A stretch of DNA of 64,000 bases from Hyphomicrobium sp. (lineage in GTDB: Bacteria > Pseudomonadota > Alphaproteobacteria > Rhizobiales > Hyphomicrobiaceae), in contig NZ_JAIETU010000013.1 of the NCBI RefSeq assembly GCF_019744875.1, positions 1-64,000 on the forward strand, written 5' to 3'. Of the stretch, positions 52,859 to 62,308 are shown one piece after another. The notes under the pieces were generated by a model, which searched no databases, was not told where the DNA came from, and saw only the letters and a list, made by a program, of their open reading frames with translations. Position 1 is the first letter of the stretch. The number at the start of each line of letters is the position of its first letter. The translations under genes and the position numbers were made by a program.

Positions 52859-54946
52859 TCAAGTCCGCTTTTCGTGAAAGAAATCGTAAATCTTTCGCGC
52901 CATCTCGCCGGAAATCCCGTCGACCGCCGCGAGATCGTCCACGCCCGCCCGCGACACGGCTTTCGCCGAGCCGAAATGCTTGAGCAATGCCCGCTTCCGC
53001 GTCGGCCCGATCCCCGCGATGTCGTCCAGCGGATTGACGCCCAGAGACTTGGCCCGCTTGGCCCGATGCGTCCCGATTGCGAACCGATGCGCCTCGTCGC
53101 GCAGCCGCTGCACGAAATAGAGCACCGGATCGCGCGGCTCGAGCATGAACGGCGCCCGCCCCGGCAGATGGAAGTGCTCCCGGCCCGCATCCCGGTCCGG
53201 TCCCTTCGCGACGCCGGCCAGATGAATGCCCTTGAGCCGCAGCTCCGCCATCACTTCGGCGGCGACCGCGAGCTGCCCCGCGCCACCGTCGACGAGCACC
53301 AGATCCGGCCGGTCCGGAACGCCGTCCCCGATCGGCCCCTCATCTCCATTCGCCTCATCGGAAGATAATTCGAGCACGTCCTCGCCGTCCGGGCCGTCGC
53401 TCTCCTCCCCTGCGATCTGCGAAAGCTCTGCCTCTGCCGGAGATAACGGCGCCTCAGCCTCGTTTTCCGCCAGCCTGCGAAACCGCCGCTCCAGCACCTC
53501 GCGCATCATGGCGTAGTCGTCGCCCGGCGTGATCTCGGTGCGAATGTTGAACTTCCGATACTGCCCCTTCGCAAACCCGTCGGGCCCCGCCACGATCATG
53601 GCGCCCACGGCGTTCGTGCCCATGATGTGGCTGTTGTCGAAAACCTCGACGCGCCGCGGCGGCCGCGGCAAACCGAACCGCTCGCCCAGCGCCGCCAGCA
53701 ACGTCTGCTGCGACGAGCTTTCGGCCAGCCGCCGCCCCAGAGCCTCGCGCGCATTCGTCAGCGCATGCTCGACGAGACCGGATTTCACGCCGCGCTGTGG
53801 CGTGCGGATCTCGATCTTGCGATCCGCCTTGATCGACAGCGCCTCCTGCAGCACCGCATGGCTCGGAATCTCGTGCGACAGCAGCACGAGACGAGGCACG
53901 GGCTTGTCGTCGTAGAATTGCGCGATGAAGCTATCGAGCACGTCCTCTTCGGAAAGAGAGCGATCCGCTTTGGGGTAGTAGGCGCGGTTGCCCCAGTTCT
54001 GTCCGACCCGGAAAAAGAACACCTGGATGCAAGTCTGTCCGCCCTCCTGGTAGGCCGCGAACACGTCCGCTTCTTCCACACCTTCCGGATTGATGGCCTG
54101 CTCGCTCGTCACATGCGCAAGCGCCCACAGCCGGTTGCGATACCGCGCCGCGCGCTCGAACTCGAGCTGATCAGAGGCCTCCTCCATCAGCCGCTGGTAC
54201 ATTTCACGCACCGACTGGCTTTCGCCCTTGAGGAAGCGCAGCGCCTCCTCCACGAGCGCGCCGTAGTCCTCGAGGCTAATTTCCCCCGTGCAGGGCGCCG
54301 AGCAGCGCTTGATCTGATGCAGCAGGCACGGCCGCGTCCGGCTCTCGTACACACTGTCCGAGCAGGAGCGCAAAAGGAACGCCCGCTCCAGCATGTTGAT
54401 CGTGCGGTTGACCGCACCCGCCGAGGCGAACGGCCCGAAGTACTCGCCCTTCACCGTGCGCGCACCGCGGTGCTTGAGGATCTGCGGCGCGCCCTGGTCG
54501 CGGCGGATGAGAATGTAGGGAAACGACTTGTCGTCGCGCAGCGTCACGTTGAACCGCGGCCGGAAGCGCTTGATGAGGTTCGCCTCCAGCAGCAGCGCTT
54601 CCGCTTCCGTCCGCACCGACACGAACTCCATCGACGCCGTCGACTGGATCATGCGGATGGTGCGGTTGGGCAGGCCTGCAAGCCGCGTGTAGTTCGAAAC
54701 GCGCGCCTTCAGGTTGCGGGCCTTGCCCACATAGATCACGTCGCCGCCCGTATCGAGCATGCGATAGACGCCCGGCCCCGACGACAGGGTCTTGAGGTAC
54801 GCCTGGATGACCTCTGGCCCGGTCTTGGTCGGCCGCGCGCTCTCGCCGGGCGCAGGCTCCCCGGAAGGGGGCTCCCCAGATGTGGGAGGCGCAGAAGGCG
54901 CGAGCGGCGCGGGGCCATCGCTGGGTTTATCGTCGGTATGAGGCAT
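52859..54946 (-). CDS. uvrC: Excinuclease ABC subunit C (UvrC)
   Basis: A 695-residue nuclease that makes both incisions in nucleotide-excision repair. N-terminal Pro/Ser/Gly extension (1-45), GIY-YIG domain ([20 protein letters not shown] near 53), UVR helices (near 245), RNase H-like domain with [18 protein letters not shown], and C-terminal HhH ([19 protein letters not shown]). An acidic insertion with EEDGPDGED-like stretches (about 515-560) sits inside the RNase H-like half. Confidence 0.95.
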   Translation of the reverse strand: MPHTDDKPSDGPAPLAPSAPPTSGEPPSGEPAPGESARPTKTGPEVIQAYLKTLSSGPGVYRMLDTGGDVIYVGKARNLKARVSNYTRLAGLPNRTIRMIQSTASMEFVSVRTEAEALLLEANLIKRFRPRFNVTLRDDKSFPYILIRRDQGAPQILKHRGARTVKGEYFGPFASAGAVNRTINMLERAFLLRSCSDSVYESRTRPCLLHQIKRCSAPCTGEISLEDYGALVEEALRFLKGESQSVREMYQRLMEEASDQLEFERAARYRNRLWALAHVTSEQAINPEGVEEADVFAAYQEGGQTCIQVFFFRVGQNWGNRAYYPKADRSLSEEDVLDSFIAQFYDDKPVPRLVLLSHEIPSHAVLQEALSIKADRKIEIRTPQRGVKSGLVEHALTNAREALGRRLAESSSQQTLLAALGERFGLPRPPRRVEVFDNSHIMGTNAVGAMIVAGPDGFAKGQYRKFNIRTEITPGDDYAMMREVLERRFRRLAENEAEAPLSPAEAELSQIAGEESDGPDGEDVLELSSDEANGDEGPIGDGVPDRPDLVLVDGGAGQLAVAAEVMAELRLKGIHLAGVAKGPDRDAGREHFHLPGRAPFMLEPRDPVLYFVQRLRDEAHRFAIGTHRAKRAKSLGVNPLDDIAGIGPTRKRALLKHFGSAKAVSRAGVDDLAAVDGISGEMARKIYDFFHEKRT

Positions 54947-55211
54947 GCCGGGAACATTGGCGGCCCGGCCTCGCCAGTCAAGCAGAGCCCGCGCGTCGCC
55001 CAGGACGAATTGGCGGATTAGGCCTGTTTCGCCACAAATCCGCCCGGACGCTGCTGCCCTTGGGGTCTAGAAGACTATTCTGTGTGCCTCCGGAAATCTG
55101 GGGCCGGTCATGGCGGGGCCATGCGGCGCCGGGCGTCCGGAGAGCACGACCAACCAAGGCGCGAGTGAAACAGATCCAACACCCGAGACCCGGTGCCCCG
55201 GAGGCGTGGCC

Positions 55212-56183
55212 ATGCGAGCCCTGACCACTGTTGTTGCCGCCGCTGTGTTGCTGCTGTCGCCGGCCATGGCCGCGCAGAAGGACAAGCGCGCGCCCGCGCC
55301 GGCCCCCGCGCTGGAATTCAAGCGCTCCGAGCAGGTCCTCAAATGGATCAACGAGTATCGCCGCGCCCCGGCCCCTTCGAAGCTGCCCGAAGTCGTGCAC
55401 GCGATGGGCGACCTGGGCCTCTTCCGCGAGCTGGATCAGGCGGGCGTCTACATCGGCTTCACGGCCGGCGTCATCGGCTCGAACCCGGACCAGGCCGAGA
55501 AGCTCGTCGCCGGGATGTTTCCGATGCCGCCCGAGGATCAGGTCGTGCTGATCCGCGCCATTGCCTACTCGGGCCTGCCGAACTGGAAGGAGCTGCTGCA
55601 GAAGTTCGTCGAGCGCATGCCCGCGCGCATGGTGCTGCTGCGCAAGTATCTCTACGGCGACGGCAAGACCCTCGCCGAGCTTCCCGTCGACGCCTACGTG
55701 CTCGACACGCTCTGGGGCTACTACTTCGCCACCGGCGCAACGGAACCCGTCAAGCGCATCGTCGGCACGCTCGCCTGGTCGCTCGATCAGAACGACGTCG
55801 AAAAGCTCACCATCGGCTCGATGGCGAAATGGACGCTCGCCACCAATGCATCGCGTGAGAAGGAGCTGCTCGACATCCTGGCCGACGAGATGAACACCCA
55901 GCCCATCGAAGTGCGAAAGCCCCTGCGCGAGGTCATCGAGGCGGCCGAAACGTTCGAAACCGGCAAGATCCGCAAGGACGCGCTGGCGGCGGTGGAAGAG
56001 CTGAAGACCAAGGGCTCGCTCAACTCGCGCAACTACGCCTGGTGGGGCCAGGCCGGGCAGACTGCGCTGGCGCTCGGCTGCGTCGGCGCGGCGGCGGGTG
56101 GTCTCGTGGTCGCGGGCATCCCCTGCGTCGTCGGCGGCGCCCTCTCGTCAGCCGCCCTGAAGTATTTCGCCCCAGGGCCGTGA
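55212..56183 (+). CDS. Secreted helical protein of unknown function
   Basis: A 323-residue protein with signal peptide (ALTTVVAAAVLLLSPAMAAQ) and a mostly helical body (WINEYRRAPAPSKLPEVVHA, QVVLIRAIAYSGLPNWKELL). It ends in a Gly/Ala-rich hydrophobic segment (GCVGAAAGGLVVAGIPCVVG). ATG 55212 follows GGAGG closely. It could be a periplasmic protein with a C-terminal membrane hairpin. No family was recognised. Confidence 0.8.
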   Translation: MRALTTVVAAAVLLLSPAMAAQKDKRAPAPAPALEFKRSEQVLKWINEYRRAPAPSKLPEVVHAMGDLGLFRELDQAGVYIGFTAGVIGSNPDQAEKLVAGMFPMPPEDQVVLIRAIAYSGLPNWKELLQKFVERMPARMVLLRKYLYGDGKTLAELPVDAYVLDTLWGYYFATGATEPVKRIVGTLAWSLDQNDVEKLTIGSMAKWTLATNASREKELLDILADEMNTQPIEVRKPLREVIEAAETFETGKIRKDALAAVEELKTKGSLNSRNYAWWGQAGQTALALGCVGAAAGGLVVAGIPCVVGGALSSAALKYFAPGP

Positions 56184-56298
56184 CGCAGCCTTGACCGACT
56201 TACCCCCCAATTAAATAGCGACGTCGACTGCCCCCTTGCGGCCATTCAGATTGTGCACGTACCTGGCGAACATCGCCTTGCGACAACCTGGAGCCAGC

Positions 56299-56835
56299 AT
56301 GATCACCGGGCACGTCTTCATTGCCACCAGTCTGGATGGATTTATTGCCAGGAAGGATGGGAAAATCGACTGGCTGCTCAGCCGCGACGATCCCAACGAA
56401 GATCACGGATATCGAGATTTCATCAGGGACATCGACGGTCTCGTGATGGGACGCGGCAGCTTCGAAACGGCAGTGGCTTCCGAACCGTGGCCCTATGACA
56501 AGCCGGTTGTCGTCCTGTCGAAGACCTTGGCGTCATCGCCGGTGCCAAACCACCTGACCGGCCGCGTCCGTTTCGTGGACATGACACCCGCGGCGACGAT
56601 GAAAATGCTGGCGATGGAAGGCTGGCGACGCGCCTACGTCGACGGCGGCCAGATCGTGCAATCCTTCCTTCGCGAAGGCTTGATTGCCGATATGGTCATA
56701 ACGCAGGTTCCGGTCTTGATAGGCGAAGGCCGCCCGCTGTTCGGCCCCGTCGCGCGTGACATCCCGCTCATCCACGTGGCGACAAAAGCGTTCCCGTCCG
56801 GATTGGTGCAATCGCTCTACCGAAGAGAAGCCTGA
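56299..56835 (+). CDS. Dihydrofolate reductase/RibD C-terminal-domain family protein
   Basis: A 178-residue soluble protein with the RibD_C fold: GHVFIATSLDGFIARKDGKI at the start, VMGRGSFET and VLSKTL in the core, and VDGGQIVQSFLREGLIADM plus ITQVPVLIGEGRPLFG near the end. Such orphans are annotated as dihydrofolate reductase family. Start ATG 56299 follows TGGAG. Target substrate unknown. Confidence 0.88.
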   Translation: MITGHVFIATSLDGFIARKDGKIDWLLSRDDPNEDHGYRDFIRDIDGLVMGRGSFETAVASEPWPYDKPVVVLSKTLASSPVPNHLTGRVRFVDMTPAATMKMLAMEGWRRAYVDGGQIVQSFLREGLIADMVITQVPVLIGEGRPLFGPVARDIPLIHVATKAFPSGLVQSLYRREA

Positions 56836-56929
56836 TCCGGGCAAAGCGTCCGATGCCGGCACATCGAGACGTTTGCGAAAAGAAAATCGCGCGCGTATCA
56901 ACGCATCCAGAACCCACCGGGATTTGCGA

Positions 56930-57688
56930 ATGACGATTTCAAGCGAGGACGAGTTCGACAGGCTCAAGGAGATCGGCCGCATCGTCGCCAACACATTGGC
57001 GGCAATGGGAGCGGCGATCGAACCCGGAATGACGACGCGCGAGCTGGATGAGCTTGGCCGCGCTCTTCTGGAACGGGCAGGCGCAACGCCTGCTCCCGAG
57101 TTTTGCTATGGCTTTCCGGGTGCAACCTGCATCAGCGTCAACGAAGAGATCGCGCACGGAATTCCCGGAAGCCGTCCGATCGCGGCCGGCGACTTGGTCA
57201 ACATCGACGTGTCTGCGCAGAAGAACGGTGTTTTTGCCGACACGGGGGCGTCGTTCGCAGTGCCGCCGGTCTCAAAAGCCATCGAACGCCTTTGCCGCGA
57301 TGGACGACGCGCGATGTGGACCGGCATCAGACAGGTCGGCGCAAACAAGCCGCTCGGCGGTATCGGAAACGCGATCGGCACGTTTGCGCGCCGAAACCGC
57401 TACTCGCTGGTTCAAAATCTTGCCAGCCACGGCGTCGGCCACGCGTTGCATGAGGAGCCGACCGAAATCGCGACCTGGCCCGTCCGTTCCGAGCGTCGGA
57501 TCATGAATGAAGGCCTCGTCTTCACCGTAGAGCCGTTTCTCTCGCTCGGCGCAGAGTGGGCGGAAGACGGTGGCGAAGGCGGAGATGGGTGGACGCTTTT
57601 CAGCAGCCCGAGAGCGCCGACCGTGCAGTACGAGCACACCGTCGTCGCAACGCGTCACGGACCTTACGTCGTGACCTTACCCGCATAG
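56930..57688 (+). CDS. map: Type I methionine aminopeptidase
   Basis: A 252-residue M24 metallopeptidase removing N-terminal Met. All ligands are present: H76 (EIAHGIPG), D93 (VNIDVSAQ), D104 (FADTGASF), H167 (SHGVGHALHEEP), E201 (FTVEPFL), E235 (VQYEHTVV). A small insertion (AEWAEDGGEGGDGW) lies before the last strand. It is not next to rpsB or tsf, so it may be a second copy; the operon partner is the DHFR-like gene 94 bp upstream. Confidence 0.92.
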   Translation: MTISSEDEFDRLKEIGRIVANTLAAMGAAIEPGMTTRELDELGRALLERAGATPAPEFCYGFPGATCISVNEEIAHGIPGSRPIAAGDLVNIDVSAQKNGVFADTGASFAVPPVSKAIERLCRDGRRAMWTGIRQVGANKPLGGIGNAIGTFARRNRYSLVQNLASHGVGHALHEEPTEIATWPVRSERRIMNEGLVFTVEPFLSLGAEWAEDGGEGGDGWTLFSSPRAPTVQYEHTVVATRHGPYVVTLPA

Positions 57689-57725
57689 CAATTGCGAAAA
57701 ACCGGTGTGAGATTTCCCGCCCCGC

Positions 57726-59324
57726 TCACTCCGGGCAGAGCGTGCGCGCCTTCGACAAGGCCGCTTCCTTGGACGGGAACACCCCGAGCGCTTCGCCTCC
57801 CTGCGGCCGCGCATCTATGAAGGTGCGCGCCATGCTCTCCTCGAAACCGTCGAGCACCGACAGCGCGATGTAGTGCACGTCCGCACCCACCGGGCTCTTG
57901 ACCAGCACGGTCGTTTCTCCGGCGAACGTCGCGCTTTCGACAACGCAGCGTCCCGGCTTCACGCCGAGACCGGACGGCGGAAGAAAGGTCGATTTCGAAG
58001 CCTGCACGGTGGCCGTCGGAGTGGCGCTTTCGGTCGAGGGCATCGCCGCGGCCATTTGCATCTCGGCGGCGCTCGGAGCCGGCGGCCCCATAACGCCATG
58101 CGCCGCGGTGGGTGCCGCGGGCGCTGAAACATCCGAATTTGTAGCGATCTTCGCAGCCGGCGGCGGAGGCGGCCCAGCGCGCTCGCGAGCTTCCGCGACT
58201 TTCGCAGTCGCGACTGGCGGCGCGGCGTCTGCGGTCGCGGGTGCCTTCGGCAGGCTCGCCTCGGCGAGCGCGGCAGGTGGTGTGAACAATGCGAAGTGCG
58301 CCCCGTCATCCGCTGCGTCGTCAGACACGTCGGCCCCGGTAGCACCAACAGCAGGGCTCGCAGCCGCGTCCGCGACGGTCTCCGAAACGTTTGGCGACGC
58401 GCCAGGCGCAGCCGCAGCGGCAGCCGGGGATTGGCTCGCCACGACGGCAGGCGACTGATGCGGCTTAGCGACAGGCTTGGCCGGCGCAGCGTTCGCTTGA
58501 ACCGTGGGTTTCAGCGTGGGGATTGCATCGGCGGACGCACGCGCCTGATCGTTCCGCCACACGGTGCGAACCGGCGAGCCGGCGTCCTGCGGCGAAGCGG
58601 GCTGCGCGTCAGACGTGCGCTGCCACGGCAGCACCTCGACCTCCTGCCGCTTTCCTCCGCCCGACGGACAGAACTCGTTGCGGAACCTCTGCGCCACCCA
58701 TTCAATGGAGTTGCCGTACTTCGGATCGACGGCCCAGCGCTTGGCGAGATCCGAGAAGCGGACCGGGCGGTTCAACGCGCGCGACTTCTCGAGGATGTGC
58801 ACCTGCTTGAGCTGCGTGCGCTGCGCGACCGGATTCGGCACTTCCTCACCCGAATAGGCAACGAGGTGCTGGATCTGCCCAAGCACGCCCGTGCTCACAT
58901 CCGGAAAGCTGTCGCCGGGCACGCCGCCGCCGGTCGTGCCGATGCCGGCGAAATTGTTCTGCCTCGGATCGACGTCGCCCATCCGGCCGTTCGGCGCGCG
59001 ATAGGTGAGAAAGTTCGTCTCGATCGCCATCTGGAAGAACGCATAGTCCCACCGCACGCCCCAGCGCTCGCCGTGCTGCTTGTAGTAGGACGCGATGTTG
59101 GCGAAGCGCGGATTGAGCGTTGCGTTGCGCCGCTTGAGAAACGACATCAAGCGGTCGGGGCTTGCGCACGCGGGCACGGCATTCGCCCGCGACATCCGGA
59201 TTTCCGGCAAATCGTTTGCAGCCTGTGCCGATCCCGATAGGGCGACTGCTCCGAGCAGGGCTGCCGCGAGCGGCAAACGGCGCGATGGCCGGACACGGGA
59301 CGCGCCCGAGAACAATGCGATCAT
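57726..59324 (-). CDS. Secreted glucosaminidase (GH73-like) with shared C-terminal domain, copy 1
   Basis: A 532-residue exported protein, signal peptide to about 35 (LSGSAQAAND). The Mannosyl-glycoprotein glucosaminidase-like domain (about 50-230) has WDYAFFQMAIETNFLTY with E102 likely catalytic, NNFAGIGTTGGGVPGDSF and VSTGVLGQIQHLVAYSGE. A long Ala/Pro/Ser linker leads to a C-terminal domain of about 75 residues (GRCVVESATFAGETTVLVKS to SKARTLCPE), shared with copy 2. It probably cuts peptidoglycan between glycan units. ATG 59324 is chosen; the frame opens at 59468. Confidence 0.82.
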   Translation of the reverse strand: MIALFSGASRVRPSRRLPLAAALLGAVALSGSAQAANDLPEIRMSRANAVPACASPDRLMSFLKRRNATLNPRFANIASYYKQHGERWGVRWDYAFFQMAIETNFLTYRAPNGRMGDVDPRQNNFAGIGTTGGGVPGDSFPDVSTGVLGQIQHLVAYSGEEVPNPVAQRTQLKQVHILEKSRALNRPVRFSDLAKRWAVDPKYGNSIEWVAQRFRNEFCPSGGGKRQEVEVLPWQRTSDAQPASPQDAGSPVRTVWRNDQARASADAIPTLKPTVQANAAPAKPVAKPHQSPAVVASQSPAAAAAAPGASPNVSETVADAAASPAVGATGADVSDDAADDGAHFALFTPPAALAEASLPKAPATADAAPPVATAKVAEARERAGPPPPPAAKIATNSDVSAPAAPTAAHGVMGPPAPSAAEMQMAAAMPSTESATPTATVQASKSTFLPPSGLGVKPGRCVVESATFAGETTVLVKSPVGADVHYIALSVLDGFEESMARTFIDARPQGGEALGVFPSKEAALSKARTLCPE

Positions 59325-59382
59325 GAGACGCCTGACTTTACGCGAGAAACTGAAAGATCGAATGGGGCGACGCGATTGAGCT

Positions 59383-60777
59383 TCAGCCCTCGGGGCAGAG
59401 TTCGAACGCTTTTTCGAGCGCTTGCGATTGGGTCGAGAATTCGCCGATCGACTGCCCGCCCTTTGCATAGGCGTTGATGTAGGCGTCGGCCTCGCGCTTT
59501 TCAGCGCCGTCGTTCACGTCGAGCACCGTGTAGTTCACGGTCGCATCCACGACGGCCTTGATGATGATGGCCTTGGCCCCGCCGTAGCTCGCCGTCCACA
59601 CGCGGCATTTGCCGGAAGCGGCAGCCGGCTTCTCGACCTTGCCCGCCTTCTTCACGCCACCAGGCAGCGCCGCCACTTCGATCGACTTGCCGGTTTCGGA
59701 TGCGGCCTTCTTGTCAGCCTTCTTCTCGGTCTTATCGGCCGGCGCCTTGGCAGTGACAGTCGCCTTTGCAGTGGCGGCGTCGGCGTCGGCCGGCGCGTCA
59801 GCAGATGCTTCGGCCTTCGGCGGCTCGCCGTTGAGCAGCGTGATCGGCGGAGTGGTCGCCGCGTTCTGCGTCGCGGGCTGCGCTGTTGCGCTGGCCTCGG
59901 CCGTCACTGCGGGCTTGTCTGCTTTGGCCGCCTTCTCGTCAGCCGGAGGCGCTGCGCCCAGCGCCGTGCGGATCGATCCGCCGCCTTCGGCCTTGGCAGC
60001 TTCAAGCGCGCGCTTCTGCGCCTCGAGCCCACGCGTCATAGGGGCCGTTTCCGCTGCCGCAACGACAGTCTCGGCCTGTGCAGGAGCGATTGTCTCGGCC
60101 TGTGCCGGAGCATCCGCCTCACCTGCCGACGCAACGACATCGGCCTGCGGATCGGGCTGCTTGCACAGCCCGTCGAAAAAGCGGTTCGCGATCGTGTCGA
60201 TGTCGCTGACGTACCGGCGGCTGCCGGGCGCCCACTTCTTCGCCATCTCGCTGAACGTGATCGGCCCCGAGCGGCCCTGCTGCCAGGACGTCAGAACGCC
60301 CCAGTCCTGAATATTGCGCGTACGCTCCGCGACGGGGTTTTCCACGCGCTCGCCCGAATACATGACGAGGTGTTCGATGTGAGCCTGAACGCCCGTTGAA
60401 ACGTCCTTGAAGCTTTCGCCCCGCGCGCCGCGCCCGGTGGCGCCAAGGCCCGCGAAATTATTCTGCTCCGGCTTCACGTCGCCCTTGTAGGTGAGGTAGC
60501 CGGTTTCGAGCAGCATCTGGAAGAACGCGTAGTCCCAGCGAACGTGCAGGGCCTCGCCGTGGCGCCTGTAGTCGGCGGCGATCCCGTCGTAGCGCGGGTC
60601 GAGCTTCGGATTGCGCTCGCGAATGTAGGAAATCAGCCGGCCCGGCGTCGCACATTGAGGGACGCGGTTGCTCTCGCTGGATTTGATCGGGGGAAGCTCG
60701 GCCGCAACGGCCGGAAGCGTAATGAGTGAAGCGACGATTGCGACGCCGGAACGAAAAGACCTTGATCGGCAGGTCAT
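59383..60777 (-). CDS. Secreted glucosaminidase (GH73-like) with shared C-terminal domain, copy 2
   Basis: A 464-residue paralog of the next downstream gene. Signal peptide to about 26, then the glucosaminidase domain with WDYAFFQMLLETGYLTY (E91), NNFAGLGATGRGARGESF and VSTGVQAHIEHLVMYSGE. A low-complexity Ala/Lys/Glu linker and the shared C-terminal domain (GKCRVWTASYGGAKAIIIKA to LEKAFELCPEG) complete it. The two genes lie 58 bp apart, head to tail, suggesting duplication and one operon. Confidence 0.84.
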   Translation of the reverse strand: MTCRSRSFRSGVAIVASLITLPAVAAELPPIKSSESNRVPQCATPGRLISYIRERNPKLDPRYDGIAADYRRHGEALHVRWDYAFFQMLLETGYLTYKGDVKPEQNNFAGLGATGRGARGESFKDVSTGVQAHIEHLVMYSGERVENPVAERTRNIQDWGVLTSWQQGRSGPITFSEMAKKWAPGSRRYVSDIDTIANRFFDGLCKQPDPQADVVASAGEADAPAQAETIAPAQAETVVAAAETAPMTRGLEAQKRALEAAKAEGGGSIRTALGAAPPADEKAAKADKPAVTAEASATAQPATQNAATTPPITLLNGEPPKAEASADAPADADAATAKATVTAKAPADKTEKKADKKAASETGKSIEVAALPGGVKKAGKVEKPAAASGKCRVWTASYGGAKAIIIKAVVDATVNYTVLDVNDGAEKREADAYINAYAKGGQSIGEFSTQSQALEKAFELCPEG

Positions 60778-61074
60778 GGGACACCCCAGTTTTCTACGCG
60801 GCGCCTTGGCCGGCTATCCCTCGCTCTTACAAAAGCAGGTTTGCCGCCCGATGGCGCCCAACAATCCGAGCATTGGTTCCTAAGCCCTTAAGCTTAAGAG
60901 CTGGTTTACGCGCGAATCGAAGGGCGACAGATGAGATCTACCCCTGACGTAGCTTTGGGGCGCGAGTGGGGGCGGGAGAGGGAGGAATTGTGGCGCAATG
61001 TGGAACGCCCACAGGTCCCTGAGCCCGACAGTCCCTAAGCCCGGCCAACGGGCGTCATGCCGCACGGCGAAGCT

Positions 61075-61863
61075 CTACACCGTCCCGTCCGACCAAGTCA
61101 GGTGCTGCCCGCCGTCGAGCGCGATCATCTGCCCCGTCAATGACGGCGAGCCGAGAATGAACTGAACGGCGGCTGCGATCTCCTCTGGCGAAGGCCCGCG
61201 CTTCAGCAACGTCGCGTGCGCCTCCCGGGCGAAATCCAGCTCCGTCTGATGGACGCTTTTGAGCACCGGCCCGGGCCCGACGGCGTTGACGCGCACACGC
61301 GGCGCAAGCGCCTGGGCCAGCGTGCGCGTGGCCGTCCAGAGCCCCGCCTTCGAGATCGTGTAGGAGAAGAAGTCGGGCGTCAGCTTCCACACCCGCTGAT
61401 CGATGATGTTGATGACATTTCCCGGCGCCCCATCCGGCAAATTGAGGAATAGAGATTTCGCGAGGAATACCGGAGCCTTGAGATTGATGTCGAGATGCGT
61501 GTCCCACGTCCCGGGCGTCGCCGTCGCGACGGAGTCGACGAGGAACTCCGACGCGTTGTTGATGAGGCAAAGCGGTGCGCCGAGCGCGGCCCGGCAGCGC
61601 GGAATGAGATCGTCGACATCCGCCTGCGAGGCGAGGTCCGCACCGAGCGCGACCGCCGTCCCGCCGATGGCCCGGATCTCGCTGACGACCGCCTCGGCCT
61701 CGGCCTCCGACCGGCGGTAGTGGACGCACACCTGCCAGCCGCTTCGCGCCAGCTCGAGCGCGATCGCGCGCCCGATGCGCCGGGCGCTGCCGGTGATCAG
61801 AACAGTCGGCGCCGGTCCACTGGAAGCAAGTCCACTGGAAGCAAGTCCACCGGAAGCAGCCAT
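61075..61863 (-). CDS. Short-chain dehydrogenase, pteridine-reductase-like
   Basis: A 262-residue SDR. TVLITGSARRIGRAIALEL is the cofactor motif (TGxxxxIG); the arginine after it is typical of pteridine/folate reductases (FolM-like). INNASEF, the catalytic Ser region IIDQRVWKL, Y/K in FFSYTISKAGLW and the FolM-type GPGPVLKSVHQTE follow. The N-terminus carries a GLASS repeat from a 15-bp tandem repeat. ATG 61863 is chosen; the frame extends to 62064. Confidence 0.85.
   Translation of the reverse strand: MAASGGLASSGLASSGPAPTVLITGSARRIGRAIALELARSGWQVCVHYRRSEAEAEAVVSEIRAIGGTAVALGADLASQADVDDLIPRCRAALGAPLCLINNASEFLVDSVATATPGTWDTHLDINLKAPVFLAKSLFLNLPDGAPGNVINIIDQRVWKLTPDFFSYTISKAGLWTATRTLAQALAPRVRVNAVGPGPVLKSVHQTELDFAREAHATLLKRGPSPEEIAAAVQFILGSPSLTGQMIALDGGQHLTWSDGTV
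61817..61860. repeat. 15-bp tandem repeat in the SDR N-terminus
   Basis: About three in-frame copies of TGGAAGCAAGTCCAC (the last diverged by a base or two) encode repeated GLASS. They sit just after the start codon and lengthen a flexible N-tail. Confidence 0.85.
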
Positions 61864-62308
61864 GTCGAAAAGTCCTGTCGAAGTGCGGACGGGCGACCGG
61901 GGAGGCCGACCCTGACCGTGCCGGTATGGCCTATTTCGCACCCGCAATCGAGAGCGGAACACGGCGTGAGGGACTCGCGAAACGCCGATGTGAACCGAAC
62001 GGTTTGCGAGGGGTGCGACAAGCTGGATCAGGCCCCGTCTGCCGGCCGCACAAACTCTGGGCACACGTTACCCAATTTTAAGTCACGCGTGGTCATCGGC
62101 TGCCCGCGATTTGAGCGGCGCATGATGAGTTTATCATCATTATTCTCTCAACGTTGCCAGAGGGAAACACCCTGAAAGTGAGCATCGCCCACGAGTGTCA
62201 TAATCCTTGTCCGGGCGGCCTCGATCGGGCCTCTATGGTCCCAATACACGCCGAAAAGCGTGGGGCGATTGAGACTTCGAGTGTGGGAATTTTGGGGGTT
62301 ACAGGTAG
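61864..62308. other. Divergent intergenic between SDR and TorF porin
   Basis: No gene recognised. It contains the 7-bp inverted repeat at 62122-62140 and an AGG before the porin ATG at 62309. Confidence 0.45.
62122..62140. promoter_or_regulatory. Inverted repeat upstream of torF1 (possible operator)
   Basis: ATGATGA-gttta-TCATCAT, a perfect 7-bp inverted repeat in an otherwise AT-rich spot about 170 bp before the porin start. It could be a regulator site; the protein is unknown. Confidence 0.4.
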
